Shown here in pieces: positions 43,322-51,083 of a stretch of 64,000 nt of DNA (position 1 is its first letter; each line of letters begins with the position of its first letter). The translations under genes were made by a program, and so were the position numbers. Location of the stretch: the NCBI RefSeq assembly GCF_900111615.1, contig NZ_FOHU01000009.1:1-64000 (forward strand). Direction: 5' to 3'. Source of the stretch: Natronincola peptidivorans. Its GTDB lineage: Bacteria; Bacillota; Clostridia; Peptostreptococcales; Natronincolaceae. Under the pieces are notes generated by a model that did no database searches, was not told where the DNA came from, and saw nothing but the letters and a program-made list of their open reading frames with translations.

Positions 43322-44536
43322 CTACTCACCCCTTACTACTTTCACCATTTGGCCATCTGCTACATAATGCTGACCTCTTGTAATCACCACATCTCCTTCT
43401 TCAAGTCCTTCTACTACTTCAACATAAAGACCTATATCTAAACCTAAGGTTACTCTGCGTTCTACAGCTTTGTCCTCTTCTACTAAATAGACAATCATTT
43501 CTCTATCTCTATCAAGAACAGCTGACCTTCTTACCACCAGTACATCCTGACGGCTTTCTGTATCTACTGACATAGCCCCGCTCATACCTGGTTTGATGAC
43601 ATGATCCTGATTAGGTATATATACCTTTACTAAATATAATTGCGTTCTTTGATCAACTGCCGGGCTAATATAATCAATGGTTCCCACTACGTCCTCAGAT
43701 AAGGCAGAAGGAATGCTTACAGACACCTCTTGTTGTTTCTGAAGTCTATTTACCATGTTTTCAGCTACATTTACCTGTAAATATACTTCATCCATGTCCA
43801 CGATGGTGGCTGCTGGTTGTGCATTGCTAGCTAGCTGTCCTTCTACAACTGTTAAGCTAGTTACTACACCGCTAACAGGTGCCTTTACCAGTGTGTTATC
43901 CAGATTGCTTTTTGCTTGTTCATAGCCGCTTTGTGCTTGACTTAATTGATTTAATGCCTGTTGATATCCTATTTCTGCTTGCTTCACCTGCGCTTCTGCT
44001 GCATCTAATTGCGTAGTGGAGGCGGCTAGTTCTGCCTGCTCTAGCTGTGTTTTTGGAACAGCTCCTGCCTCATACAGGGCTCTCATTCGCTCTAGGGTTG
44101 ATAGTGCATCTTCATGTCTTTCCTTTGTAGACTGGTATTGGATTTCAGCTGACTTCATAGCATTTTCTGCTTGGTCTACACCTCTTTCAGCTAAATCTAC
44201 ACTATGGCCTGCCTGTTCAATCCCTCTATTTACATCTTTTTGGTCCATAACAAAGAGCACCTGATCTTTCGTCACATAGTCCCCAAGCTTCACATTAACT
44301 CTTGATACAATTCCAGGCATTTGGGGCATCACCATGACTTCTTCATTGGCATAAATTCTACCGTTCAAGGCAGAAGTGTTTGCAATGGTATCCTTGCTAA
44401 TGGTCTCGATTTCTACCGGTACATAATCCTCCTCAACACCTACTGTTTCTTGTGTTCTATTTCTACTGCCTCCTACTACTATAAGTACCACAATCAATCC
44501 AATCACTAATAGACTGGCTGCCACTTTTTTCTTCAT
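43322..44536 (-). CDS. RND efflux periplasmic-adaptor (HlyD/membrane-fusion) protein
   Basis: A 404-residue protein: N-terminal signal anchor (about 5-26), split lipoyl domain (PQMPGIVSRVNVKLGDYVTKDQVLFVMDQ and DNTLVKAPVSGVVTSLTVVEGQLA), an alpha-helical coiled-coil hairpin (about 100-190), and beta-barrel and membrane-proximal domains with VEVVEGLEEGDVVITRG. It links the RND pump to the cell wall side. It is the first gene of the operon. I chose ATG 44536 with AGGAGG 7 nt upstream; the in-frame start at 44566 would place the ribosome site inside the gene. Confidence 0.92.
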   Translation of the reverse strand: MKKKVAASLLVIGLIVVLIVVGGSRNRTQETVGVEEDYVPVEIETISKDTIANTSALNGRIYANEEVMVMPQMPGIVSRVNVKLGDYVTKDQVLFVMDQKDVNRGIEQAGHSVDLAERGVDQAENAMKSAEIQYQSTKERHEDALSTLERMRALYEAGAVPKTQLEQAELAASTTQLDAAEAQVKQAEIGYQQALNQLSQAQSGYEQAKSNLDNTLVKAPVSGVVTSLTVVEGQLASNAQPAATIVDMDEVYLQVNVAENMVNRLQKQQEVSVSIPSALSEDVVGTIDYISPAVDQRTQLYLVKVYIPNQDHVIKPGMSGAMSVDTESRQDVLVVRRSAVLDRDREMIVYLVEEDKAVERRVTLGLDIGLYVEVVEGLEEGDVVITRGQHYVADGQMVKVVRGE

Positions 44537-44584
44537 TTTTCTTCCTCCTGGATTGAAAATTTTCATTGTCTTGGCAAAATAAAC

Positions 44585-44602
44585 TGACCCACCGGTCGGG
44601 TA
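44585..44602. promoter_or_regulatory. Putative TetR operator upstream of the RND operon
   Basis: TGACCCACCGGTCGGGTA is an imperfect palindrome centred on CCGG, GC-rich in an AT-rich spacer and 50 nt upstream of the adaptor start, as expected for a TetR-family site (ACCGGT core). Confidence 0.65.
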
Positions 44603-44719
44603 TGACTAAAATAAAAACCAATCTTTCGATTCGCTTTGGACTTCCTACTCTTTTGCTTTATTCATTAAAGTATATTTATTATGCCAAGTTTATTATAACA
44701 GTAAAATATAAACTCTAGC

Positions 44720-44746
44720 TAAACAAATTCTTAAATATTTCTAAAC
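44720..44746 (+). promoter_or_regulatory. 27-bp repeated operator candidate, copy A
   Basis: A direct-repeat-like element (TTCTTAAAT then TTTCTAAAC, about 10-bp period) in the spacer between the RND operon and the L,D-transpeptidase gene. It is 26/27 identical to the reverse complement of 48774-48800 and 23/27 identical to 48701-48727. The rest of this roughly 410-base spacer (44537-44948) holds the TetR site and no gene. Confidence 0.7.
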
Positions 44747-44948
44747 TTAATAAAAAGTCTAGCGTCAGGGGATGGTTCTCTGTCGCCTATTGTACTTCCA
44801 TTACTGAGTATATCAACTTTAAATAATTGTGTCACGAAAACCATCAGGCTATCACTTTTCACCCATGATTATAAGGTGCATAATATAGAAATTAATTGAG
44901 AAAAATATATACTGAAACAAACGATAAAACAATAGATTGGGGATATAT

Positions 44949-46349
44949 ATGTATAGAAATAGAAAAACTACTCTAATAATACTACTTATAATAATGGTTA
45001 CTGTCTCAGGCTGTGCATATCGTAGAGGTGTCCCTCCTGATGAAACGCCTGCTCCAGGGCAACAGTCAAGACTCTCGCCGGACCAGCCCAGGGAGGATCT
45101 ACTGGCTAAATCTGATCAAGAGGCTGTGGAGGAAAATATTAATGGTTTCAATATTGAAGATGACCTCAGGATTACTGACGCCACAGAGCAGGAGGAAGAA
45201 AACAAAATACTGGCTCTTAGTCAGCAGCAAAAAACTCAGGTGATGGGAAACATAGGCTCTAAAAGCACGAATACTGTCCTACATGAATATGACACTCCCC
45301 TTCCTGAAGAAATCAATGAAACAATGCAGTATTTTGAATATACCATCTCCTTTGATTATCTTCTTGTAACAGCAGAGGATGGTGCTGAAATTCGAGAAAG
45401 TCCAATACCGGATGCTACTGTTGTTGCCGAGGTAGACTATCTTGACAAGGTCTCTCTTCTCCAAAGGGTCGAAGGTGAAGATTTAGAGAACTCAAACATA
45501 TGGTACAGGGTAGCATTCGAAAATGATACTCAAGTAAAAGAGGGTTACCTTCACTCAACAACAGGTACTCCTAGAAACTTCCGCTTTGACAGAATTCAGG
45601 AGGCCATAAATGAGCTAAGACAGCAGGTGGCTGAGGGGCCGTTGCACTTTATTAGTAACTATAAAAATGAAAACGGTGCACCTCCTCAAAAGGGCGATAC
45701 TGCAGTAGATGAGCATGGATATAGAGTTTATCACAGTGCTCCTGCATATGAGCAAGCAACTACAGATAGCGACTTCCGATATATACCAGATGGCATGCTG
45801 GTACGTATACTATCTGAGACGGATGAATTTTATCATGTCAATGTCCCGACTTTTGGCGGAGATTTCTATATACCTAGACAATATATTCATCTAGATGTTA
45901 CTCTAAATCAGTTGAACCATGTAATCGTAATAGATAGAGATCAGCAGAATCAGGCGGCCTTTGAACTAGAGGAAAATGGCCTCAACCTTGTCTCCTATAT
46001 CCTATCCACCACAGGGATTCCAGGTGATTTTTCCTTTGAGACCAGTCTTGGCAGCTATAAAGCCATTCACAAAAGGGATCGTTTTGAGTATCTGGAAAGC
46101 GGTACATTAGAAATTGCAGGTTATGCACCCTTTGCTATACGGTTTACTGGTGGTGCCTACATCCACGGCGTTCCGGTTGCCTATGAAGAAGAGGATGGAG
46201 AGAAGGTTGATCCAGGACTGATAGAATATCTGCACACCATCGGTACGTTCCCTCGCTCCAATATGTGTGTTCGTAATTTTACTAGTCATGCAGAATTTCT
46301 CTATAACTGGATGGATAGTGAAAACGGTGCTGTTATTGTTATTGAATAA
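44949..46349 (+). CDS. Lipoprotein with SH3-like and L,D-transpeptidase (YkuD-like) domains
   Basis: A 466-residue protein with lipobox VSGC (Cys22), an acidic linker, and two SH3-like wall-binding modules (about 125-200 and 245-305). The C-terminal YkuD-type domain (about 315-466) has VIVIDRDQQNQAAFELEENG, TTGIPGDFSFETSLGSY and FTGGAYIHGVP. The catalytic Cys is in RSNMCVRN; the usual motif is S-H-G-C-x-N/R, so the His-Gly before Cys is replaced by Asn-Met. It would cross-link or modify peptidoglycan outside the cell, if still active. ATG 44949 (GGGG 6 nt upstream) is preferred over the in-frame TTG. The repeated operator sits 200 nt upstream. Confidence 0.82.
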   Translation: MYRNRKTTLIILLIIMVTVSGCAYRRGVPPDETPAPGQQSRLSPDQPREDLLAKSDQEAVEENINGFNIEDDLRITDATEQEEENKILALSQQQKTQVMGNIGSKSTNTVLHEYDTPLPEEINETMQYFEYTISFDYLLVTAEDGAEIRESPIPDATVVAEVDYLDKVSLLQRVEGEDLENSNIWYRVAFENDTQVKEGYLHSTTGTPRNFRFDRIQEAINELRQQVAEGPLHFISNYKNENGAPPQKGDTAVDEHGYRVYHSAPAYEQATTDSDFRYIPDGMLVRILSETDEFYHVNVPTFGGDFYIPRQYIHLDVTLNQLNHVIVIDRDQQNQAAFELEENGLNLVSYILSTTGIPGDFSFETSLGSYKAIHKRDRFEYLESGTLEIAGYAPFAIRFTGGAYIHGVPVAYEEEDGEKVDPGLIEYLHTIGTFPRSNMCVRNFTSHAEFLYNWMDSENGAVIVIE

Positions 46350-46351
46350 TG

Positions 46352-46408
46352 TCAAAGGGACAGATGCTTTGGTTGTTATTATCCAGCGCATTATCTGTCC
46401 CTTTGTTT
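46352..46408. terminator. Bidirectional terminator between the transpeptidase and response regulator genes
   Basis: A perfect 12-bp stem AAAGGGACAGAT/ATCTGTCCCTTT (46354-46365, 46393-46404), followed by GTTTGTTTT. Confidence 0.82.
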
Positions 46409-46417
46409 GTTTTACTT

Positions 46418-47107
46418 TTACAGCTCAAACCTATAACCCACACCCCAGATAGTTTCGATGTATTGGGGGTGAGATGGGTCTGTTTCTATTTTTTCTCTTA
46501 TTTTTCTGATATGAACAGTAACTGTGGAAATATCTCCTTGGGAATCCAAGCCCCATAGTTTCTCAAATAACTCCTCTTTTTTAAATACTCTATTGGGGTT
46601 TGAGGCAAGGAATACCAATAGATCAAATTCCTTGGTAGTTAGTATTACTTCTTTTCCATTAATGAAAACTCTCCTAGAGCTTTTATCTATCATAAGTCCT
46701 TTTACTTCAATTTCGTCTGAATTTTCCTGTTTATTTCCTGTTAGCCTTTCGTATCTTGAAATATGTGCTTTTACCCTCGCCACTAGCTCGCTTGGACTAA
46801 AGGGCTTCGTCATATAATCATCAGCTCCTAGACCTAAACCCCTTATTTTATCTATATCTTCCTTTTTAGCAGAAACCATAAGAATAGGAATATTTTTTTC
46901 TCTTCTAATTTGTCTGCATATTTCAAAACCATCAATCTTTGGTAGCATTAAATCTAAAATAATCAAGTCATATTCTTGATTTATAGCCTTTGCTATACCT
47001 GTGTCGCCGCTATTTTCTATTTCTACCTTAAATCCGCTTATTTCTAAATAGTCCCGTTCTAATTCTGCAATACTGATATCATCTTCGATAATTAATATTC
47101 TTTTCAT
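46418..47107 (-). CDS. OmpR/PhoB-family response regulator
   Basis: A 229-residue two-domain regulator: REC (about 1-118, with IIEDD, phospho-Asp in LIILDLMLPKIDG, Ser in LMVSAKKED and Lys in MTKPFSP) and a C-terminal winged helix (about 130-228, with TTKEFDLLVFLASNPNRVFKKEELFEKLWG and TVTVHIRKIREKIE). It is translated after the kinase gene through an ATGA overlap. Winged-helix regulators of this family bind 10-bp-spaced direct repeats; the 27-bp element found three times near this locus is a good candidate target. The role may be envelope stress, judging by the transpeptidase and efflux genes beside the repeats. Confidence 0.93.
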   Translation of the reverse strand: MKRILIIEDDISIAELERDYLEISGFKVEIENSGDTGIAKAINQEYDLIILDLMLPKIDGFEICRQIRREKNIPILMVSAKKEDIDKIRGLGLGADDYMTKPFSPSELVARVKAHISRYERLTGNKQENSDEIEVKGLMIDKSSRRVFINGKEVILTTKEFDLLVFLASNPNRVFKKEELFEKLWGLDSQGDISTVTVHIRKIREKIETDPSHPQYIETIWGVGYRFEL

Positions 47108-48576
47108 GCTATATCACCACTCTTACTTTTTTTTAGTGTAAAGAATATACTGGTTCCTTCTCCTTCAACACTCTCCGCCCACATCCTGCCATCATGCTCT
47201 TCAATAATCTTTTTTGCTATGGCAAGACCTAAACCACTGCCGCCGGTTAAAGTGTTTCTAGCTGGATCTCCTCTATAAAACCTATCAAATATGAAGGCTA
47301 TTGTATCTGTTGGAATACCCTGCCCATTGTCTTTGATTTCTACAATCATATCCCCGTTATCTGGTCTAAGAATAATATTTATTATACCCTGAGGCTTATC
47401 CATATATTTTACTGCATTTTCAATAATGTTTACAATCACTCTTTTCAGCTGCATTACATCCGCCACTACAAGTGTTGAATCTCCTGCTTTATTATCATAA
47501 TGTATATCTACACTTTTTTCTTCTAAATCAAATTTTAATTCCTCCAACAGATCTGTAAAGTATTTAGATAAATCGATGGTTTTTAAGTGTAAGGGTAGTT
47601 TGTTTAAATCCAACTTGGAAAAAAGAAATAAATCATCTATTAGTCGATCAACATCCTCTGTTTTTGCATAGATGGTATTAATATATTTCTCCATTTTTTC
47701 TGGGGTATCTGCAACACCATCTTTTATGCCTTCAACATATCCCTTGATGGTGGTTATGGGGGTTTTTAAGTCGTGGGAGATATTAGAAAATAATTCTTTT
47801 CTATTTTCCTCATACTGATGCTGTATATCGATAGAGTTTTTTAGCCTTTTTCTCATTTCCTCAAAGGCTTGAGATAGCTCTCCTATCTCATCTTTTTCAT
47901 TGATTTTAACCTCAAAATCTAAATCTCCTTCTTTGATTCTATTGGCTGAGTCCTTTAACTTACTTAATGGCTTTACGATACTGCCTGCTACAAGATAGGT
48001 TAGGGTTCCATTGGTAATAACAATGATTATTACAATGGTGATCATCAGTGTGTTGATTAACTCTTGGAAGTTCCTTCTCATAGGTTCTATATTTGTAATG
48101 ATAAATATACTTCCTTCACTTCCATCCGTAAAGTAAAAATCATGTTGGTTTAGTCTTAATCCCTCATCTATATCATCATTGGTAATAGGTACATCATAGA
48201 CATATTCACCAAACTGCGGCAATTCTTCCGTCTCTGAAATATACTCAAAGACCGATCTACCATAAGTTATTTGGTCTCCTTTTCTTACTATAAATGCAGC
48301 ATTGAATGTCAGCAGTTTTTCTTCTACATCATTTAAAAATTCTTCTTCTAGAAATTTCTCTGGATTCCTTAGAGAAATCTTCTTTATGTCTGAAAAAAGA
48401 ACTTCTGTCTTGGTAACTGCCTGTTTCATAGTGTGCACCTTTTCAATGCCAGGATAATTTCTATGAACGTCTTCAATATAGTAAAATCCTGCAAATACCC
48501 CTACGATGATGGTTAAGATAATTGGCACCAGCAGTAATGCTATATAGGATAATAATAATCTAAATCGTATAGACAT
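47104..48576 (-). CDS. Membrane sensor histidine kinase
   Basis: A 490-residue kinase, first gene of the two-component operon. TM1 is at about 8-32, followed by an extracytoplasmic domain of about 145 residues, TM2 (about 178-200), HAMP (about 200-252), HisKA with SNISHDLKTPITTIKGYVEG, and HATPase with NIIENAVKYMDKP, DNGQGIP, FDRFYRGDPARNT and GGSGLGLAIAKKI. AGGAGG lies 5 nt before the ATG. It is a VanS/PhoR-like layout; the stimulus is unknown. Two copies of the 27-bp element lie in its upstream region, consistent with autoregulation. Confidence 0.92.
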   Translation of the reverse strand: MSIRFRLLLSYIALLLVPIILTIIVGVFAGFYYIEDVHRNYPGIEKVHTMKQAVTKTEVLFSDIKKISLRNPEKFLEEEFLNDVEEKLLTFNAAFIVRKGDQITYGRSVFEYISETEELPQFGEYVYDVPITNDDIDEGLRLNQHDFYFTDGSEGSIFIITNIEPMRRNFQELINTLMITIVIIIVITNGTLTYLVAGSIVKPLSKLKDSANRIKEGDLDFEVKINEKDEIGELSQAFEEMRKRLKNSIDIQHQYEENRKELFSNISHDLKTPITTIKGYVEGIKDGVADTPEKMEKYINTIYAKTEDVDRLIDDLFLFSKLDLNKLPLHLKTIDLSKYFTDLLEELKFDLEEKSVDIHYDNKAGDSTLVVADVMQLKRVIVNIIENAVKYMDKPQGIINIILRPDNGDMIVEIKDNGQGIPTDTIAFIFDRFYRGDPARNTLTGGSGLGLAIAKKIIEEHDGRMWAESVEGEGTSIFFTLKKSKSGDIA

Positions 48577-48700
48577 AATAGCCTCCTAATTTATTTGCCT
48601 TAAGAATATTATACTTAATTCTATCAAAAACTACATTAGCCTTTATAAAAAGAAAGTTTATACTATGACTTTATTATATATGACCTTTATAAACTACTAA

Positions 48701-48727
48701 TAAAGTATTTCTTAAATTTTTCTAAAC
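48701..48727 (+). promoter_or_regulatory. 27-bp repeated operator candidate, copy B
   Basis: 23 of 27 bases match copy A, including the full TTCTTAAAT and TTTCTAAAC core halves. It lies 125 nt upstream of the kinase start. Confidence 0.6.
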
Positions 48728-48773
48728 TAGAGGTTCTTATATATTTAATCTTTTATTCTTACTATTTTCTTTA

Positions 48774-48800
48774 GTTTATAAATATTTAAGAATTTGTTTA
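48774..48800 (-). promoter_or_regulatory. 27-bp repeated operator candidate, copy C
   Basis: Its reverse complement is 26/27 identical to copy A. It abuts the -35 box of the promoter of the downstream plus-strand gene, a typical activator position. Confidence 0.7.
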
Positions 48801-48828
48801 TTGTCAGTTTATACTTACTTGTTATAAT
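48801..48828 (+). promoter_or_regulatory. Promoter of the YHS-like protein gene
   Basis: TTGTCA (48801-48806), 16 nt, TATAAT (48823-48828), 44 nt upstream of the start codon. Confidence 0.7.
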
Positions 48829-48871
48829 AGATACATAAGGAATAAATTGTACGTACAAGGAGGTATGACTT

Positions 48872-49171
48872 TTGGAGCTGATTACAAGCTTTTTTAGATT
48901 CTTTTTAATATTTTTTGCTATTCGAACAGTTTTAAATATCCTTTTTAAAGTAAAGCTTGGGAAAAAACAAAAGATTGAAGCTGATATAGATACTGTACAG
49001 AGCTTTTCTAAAGTGGAGGAGAAGGAAAAAGAAGTTGCTATTGATATGGTCTTTGATACTATATGTGAAACCTATGTACCAAAGCCAAAAGCTTATCAAG
49101 TAGTGGAGGATGATAGAACCCATTATTTTTGCAGCTGGGAATGCAGACAAAAATATATTGAAAGTATATAA
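48872..49171 (+). CDS. Small membrane-anchored YHS-like metal-binding protein
   Basis: A 99-residue protein with one N-terminal TM helix (about 5-25), a basic/acidic linker and a C-terminal Cys motif. D62-x2-C65 and FCSWEC (C87, C91) follow the YHS pattern DPVCGM...YYFCSxxC, as in PP0621-type membrane proteins; the middle Gly-Met is replaced by Glu-Thr. It probably binds a metal ion on the cytoplasmic side; the role is unknown. The start is TTG, fixed by AAGGAGG 8 nt upstream; a nearby ATG is in another, quickly closed frame. The promoter abuts copy C of the 27-bp element, so the adjacent response regulator may control it. Confidence 0.72.
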   Translation: MELITSFFRFFLIFFAIRTVLNILFKVKLGKKQKIEADIDTVQSFSKVEEKEKEVAIDMVFDTICETYVPKPKAYQVVEDDRTHYFCSWECRQKYIESI

Positions 49172-49220
49172 AAGCTCATCTCTGATAGTTGTACTAACTA
49201 CCAGAGATGAGCTTTTATAT
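49171..49220. terminator. Bidirectional terminator between the YHS-like gene and the ABC exporter
   Basis: AAAGCTCATCTCTG (49171-49184) pairs with CAGAGATGAGCTTT (49202-49215), followed by TATATAG on the plus strand. It overlaps the stop codons of both convergent genes. Confidence 0.78.
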
Positions 49221-51083
49221 AGCTTTGTCTCCATGTCTACCAACAAACTGACTATTATAAAGGTCAGCATAAAATCCTTTTTTTTCAAGAAGCTGTTGGT
49301 GGGTACCTTGCTCTATAATATCTCCATGGTTCATCACAAGAATTGAATCAGCGTCTCTTATAGTTGATAACCTATGGGCTATCACAAAATTTGTTCTTCC
49401 CTCCATCAGCCTAGCCATTGCCTTCTGTATGAGTGCTTCTGTTCTTGTATCAACATTACTGGTGGCTTCGTCAAGAATCAATATAGTTGGGTTCGCTAGT
49501 ATAGCCCTGGCAATGGTAATGAGTTGTTTTTGTCCTTGTGATATATTGGAGGCTTCTTCATCCAGTACTGTATCATAGCCGTCTGGTAATGTTCTTATAA
49601 AATGATCTGCATGGGCTGCTTCAGTAGCTTTCATGATTTCCTCTTCAGTAGCACCCTGTCTTCCATAGGCGATGTTTTCTCTTATGGTTCCATTAAATAA
49701 CCATGTATCCTGCAATACCATGCCAAACATACTCCTTAGATCTCCACGCTTTACCTCCCTAATATCTACTCCATCTATGGTAATACGCCCTTCTTTTATT
49801 TCATAAAATCGCATTAATAGATTTACAAGGGTAGTCTTCCCAGCTCCAGTAGGCCCTACGATTGCTATGGTTTGCCCCTGCTTCACCTCTATATTCATAT
49901 CCCTTATAAGAAGTTCGTCCTTCTTATATCCAAATTGTACATGCTCAAGCTTCACTTCTCCTTTTGGAAAGACAATAACTTTCCCATCCTCTTTGTCAGG
50001 AAACTCTTCCTTCTCATCTAGAAGCTTAAATACCCGCTCTGCCGATGCGATGGTGGATTGAATTACATTGGTGATATTGGCTGTCTGAACAATTGGGTGG
50101 GTAAACTGTCTGGCGTATTGGATAAATGCTTGTATATCACCTATTTGGATTCTCTGCATTGCCACAAAAATGCCTCCAACAATACAAATCAATACATAGC
50201 CTATATTGTTTACAAGATTTAATAGCGGCATAATAATCCCTGAGATAAATTCTGCCCTCCAGCCTGCATCATAAAGTCTTTCATTAATTTCATCAAATTT
50301 TGCAATAGATTTCTTTTCATGCCCAAAAACCTTCACTACTTCATGACCGGCATACATTTCTTCTACATGACCATTCAATTCACCTAAAGCGGCTTGCCTT
50401 ACTACAAAGAGTTTTTGTGATTTCTTAGCTATTGCTATTGTCACAACTGCCGAAAGTGGTAAAGTAATAATAGCTATTAGGGTCAATACAGGACTTATCG
50501 TCAGCATCATGATGGTGACACCAGCTAGTGTGACAATGGCAGTAATTAGCTGCGTTAAACTCTGCTGTAATGTACTGCCTACAGTATCTAGGTCATTGGT
50601 AATACGACTTAATATCTCTCCATGAGTATGGGAATCATAGTACTCTAGGGGTAACCGGGGAAGCTTGTTATTTACATCATCTCTTATTCTATAAACAGTT
50701 TTTTGTGCAACCCCTGACATGATATAGCCGGTGGCAAAGTTAAATAGGGAGCTTAAAGCATAAAGCACTATCAGTATTAAGACAATACGCCAAATATATT
50801 GAAAGTCAATCCCTGATCTTGGTTCAGCTTTGAGACCTTCTGCTATTTTATTGGTTGCAGCCCCCATAAGCTTAGGACTCAGTATATTGAAGGCTGTGCT
50901 TATTATTGCTAGAAAAAATACTGCAATCAGCTTGATTTTCTGCGGCTTTAGGTAACCAAGGAGCCTTTTTAAAGAGCCTTTGAAATCTTTTGGTTTCTCC
51001 GCCGGTCTTTCCATAGCAAAGCCTCTACCGGGTCCTCTTCCTTCACTTTGTCTGGAGTCATTGGATTTTTGTTCTTTTTTCAT
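49215..51083 (-). CDS. Heterodimeric ABC exporter subunit with the catalytic Walker B
   Basis: A 622-residue half-transporter: charged N-terminal tail, six-TM ABC exporter domain (about 55-345) and nucleotide-binding domain. Walker A is GPTGAGKTT and Walker B ILILDEATSNVD has the catalytic Glu; the switch His is in IAHRLS. The signature is the variant ISQGQ. With its partner this makes one consensus and one degenerate ATP site, as in TM287/288- and LmrCD-type multidrug exporters. Its ATG overlaps the partner stop by 4 nt. Confidence 0.93.
   Translation of the reverse strand: MKKEQKSNDSRQSEGRGPGRGFAMERPAEKPKDFKGSLKRLLGYLKPQKIKLIAVFFLAIISTAFNILSPKLMGAATNKIAEGLKAEPRSGIDFQYIWRIVLILIVLYALSSLFNFATGYIMSGVAQKTVYRIRDDVNNKLPRLPLEYYDSHTHGEILSRITNDLDTVGSTLQQSLTQLITAIVTLAGVTIMMLTISPVLTLIAIITLPLSAVVTIAIAKKSQKLFVVRQAALGELNGHVEEMYAGHEVVKVFGHEKKSIAKFDEINERLYDAGWRAEFISGIIMPLLNLVNNIGYVLICIVGGIFVAMQRIQIGDIQAFIQYARQFTHPIVQTANITNVIQSTIASAERVFKLLDEKEEFPDKEDGKVIVFPKGEVKLEHVQFGYKKDELLIRDMNIEVKQGQTIAIVGPTGAGKTTLVNLLMRFYEIKEGRITIDGVDIREVKRGDLRSMFGMVLQDTWLFNGTIRENIAYGRQGATEEEIMKATEAAHADHFIRTLPDGYDTVLDEEASNISQGQKQLITIARAILANPTILILDEATSNVDTRTEALIQKAMARLMEGRTNFVIAHRLSTIRDADSILVMNHGDIIEQGTHQQLLEKKGFYADLYNSQFVGRHGDKAI

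Noticed and set aside
44755-44800. GGGGATGG... sequence resembling the 5' half of a fluoride riboswitch
   Set aside because: The closing UCNCC strand and the GACUCC pseudoknot partner are missing and no terminator follows.
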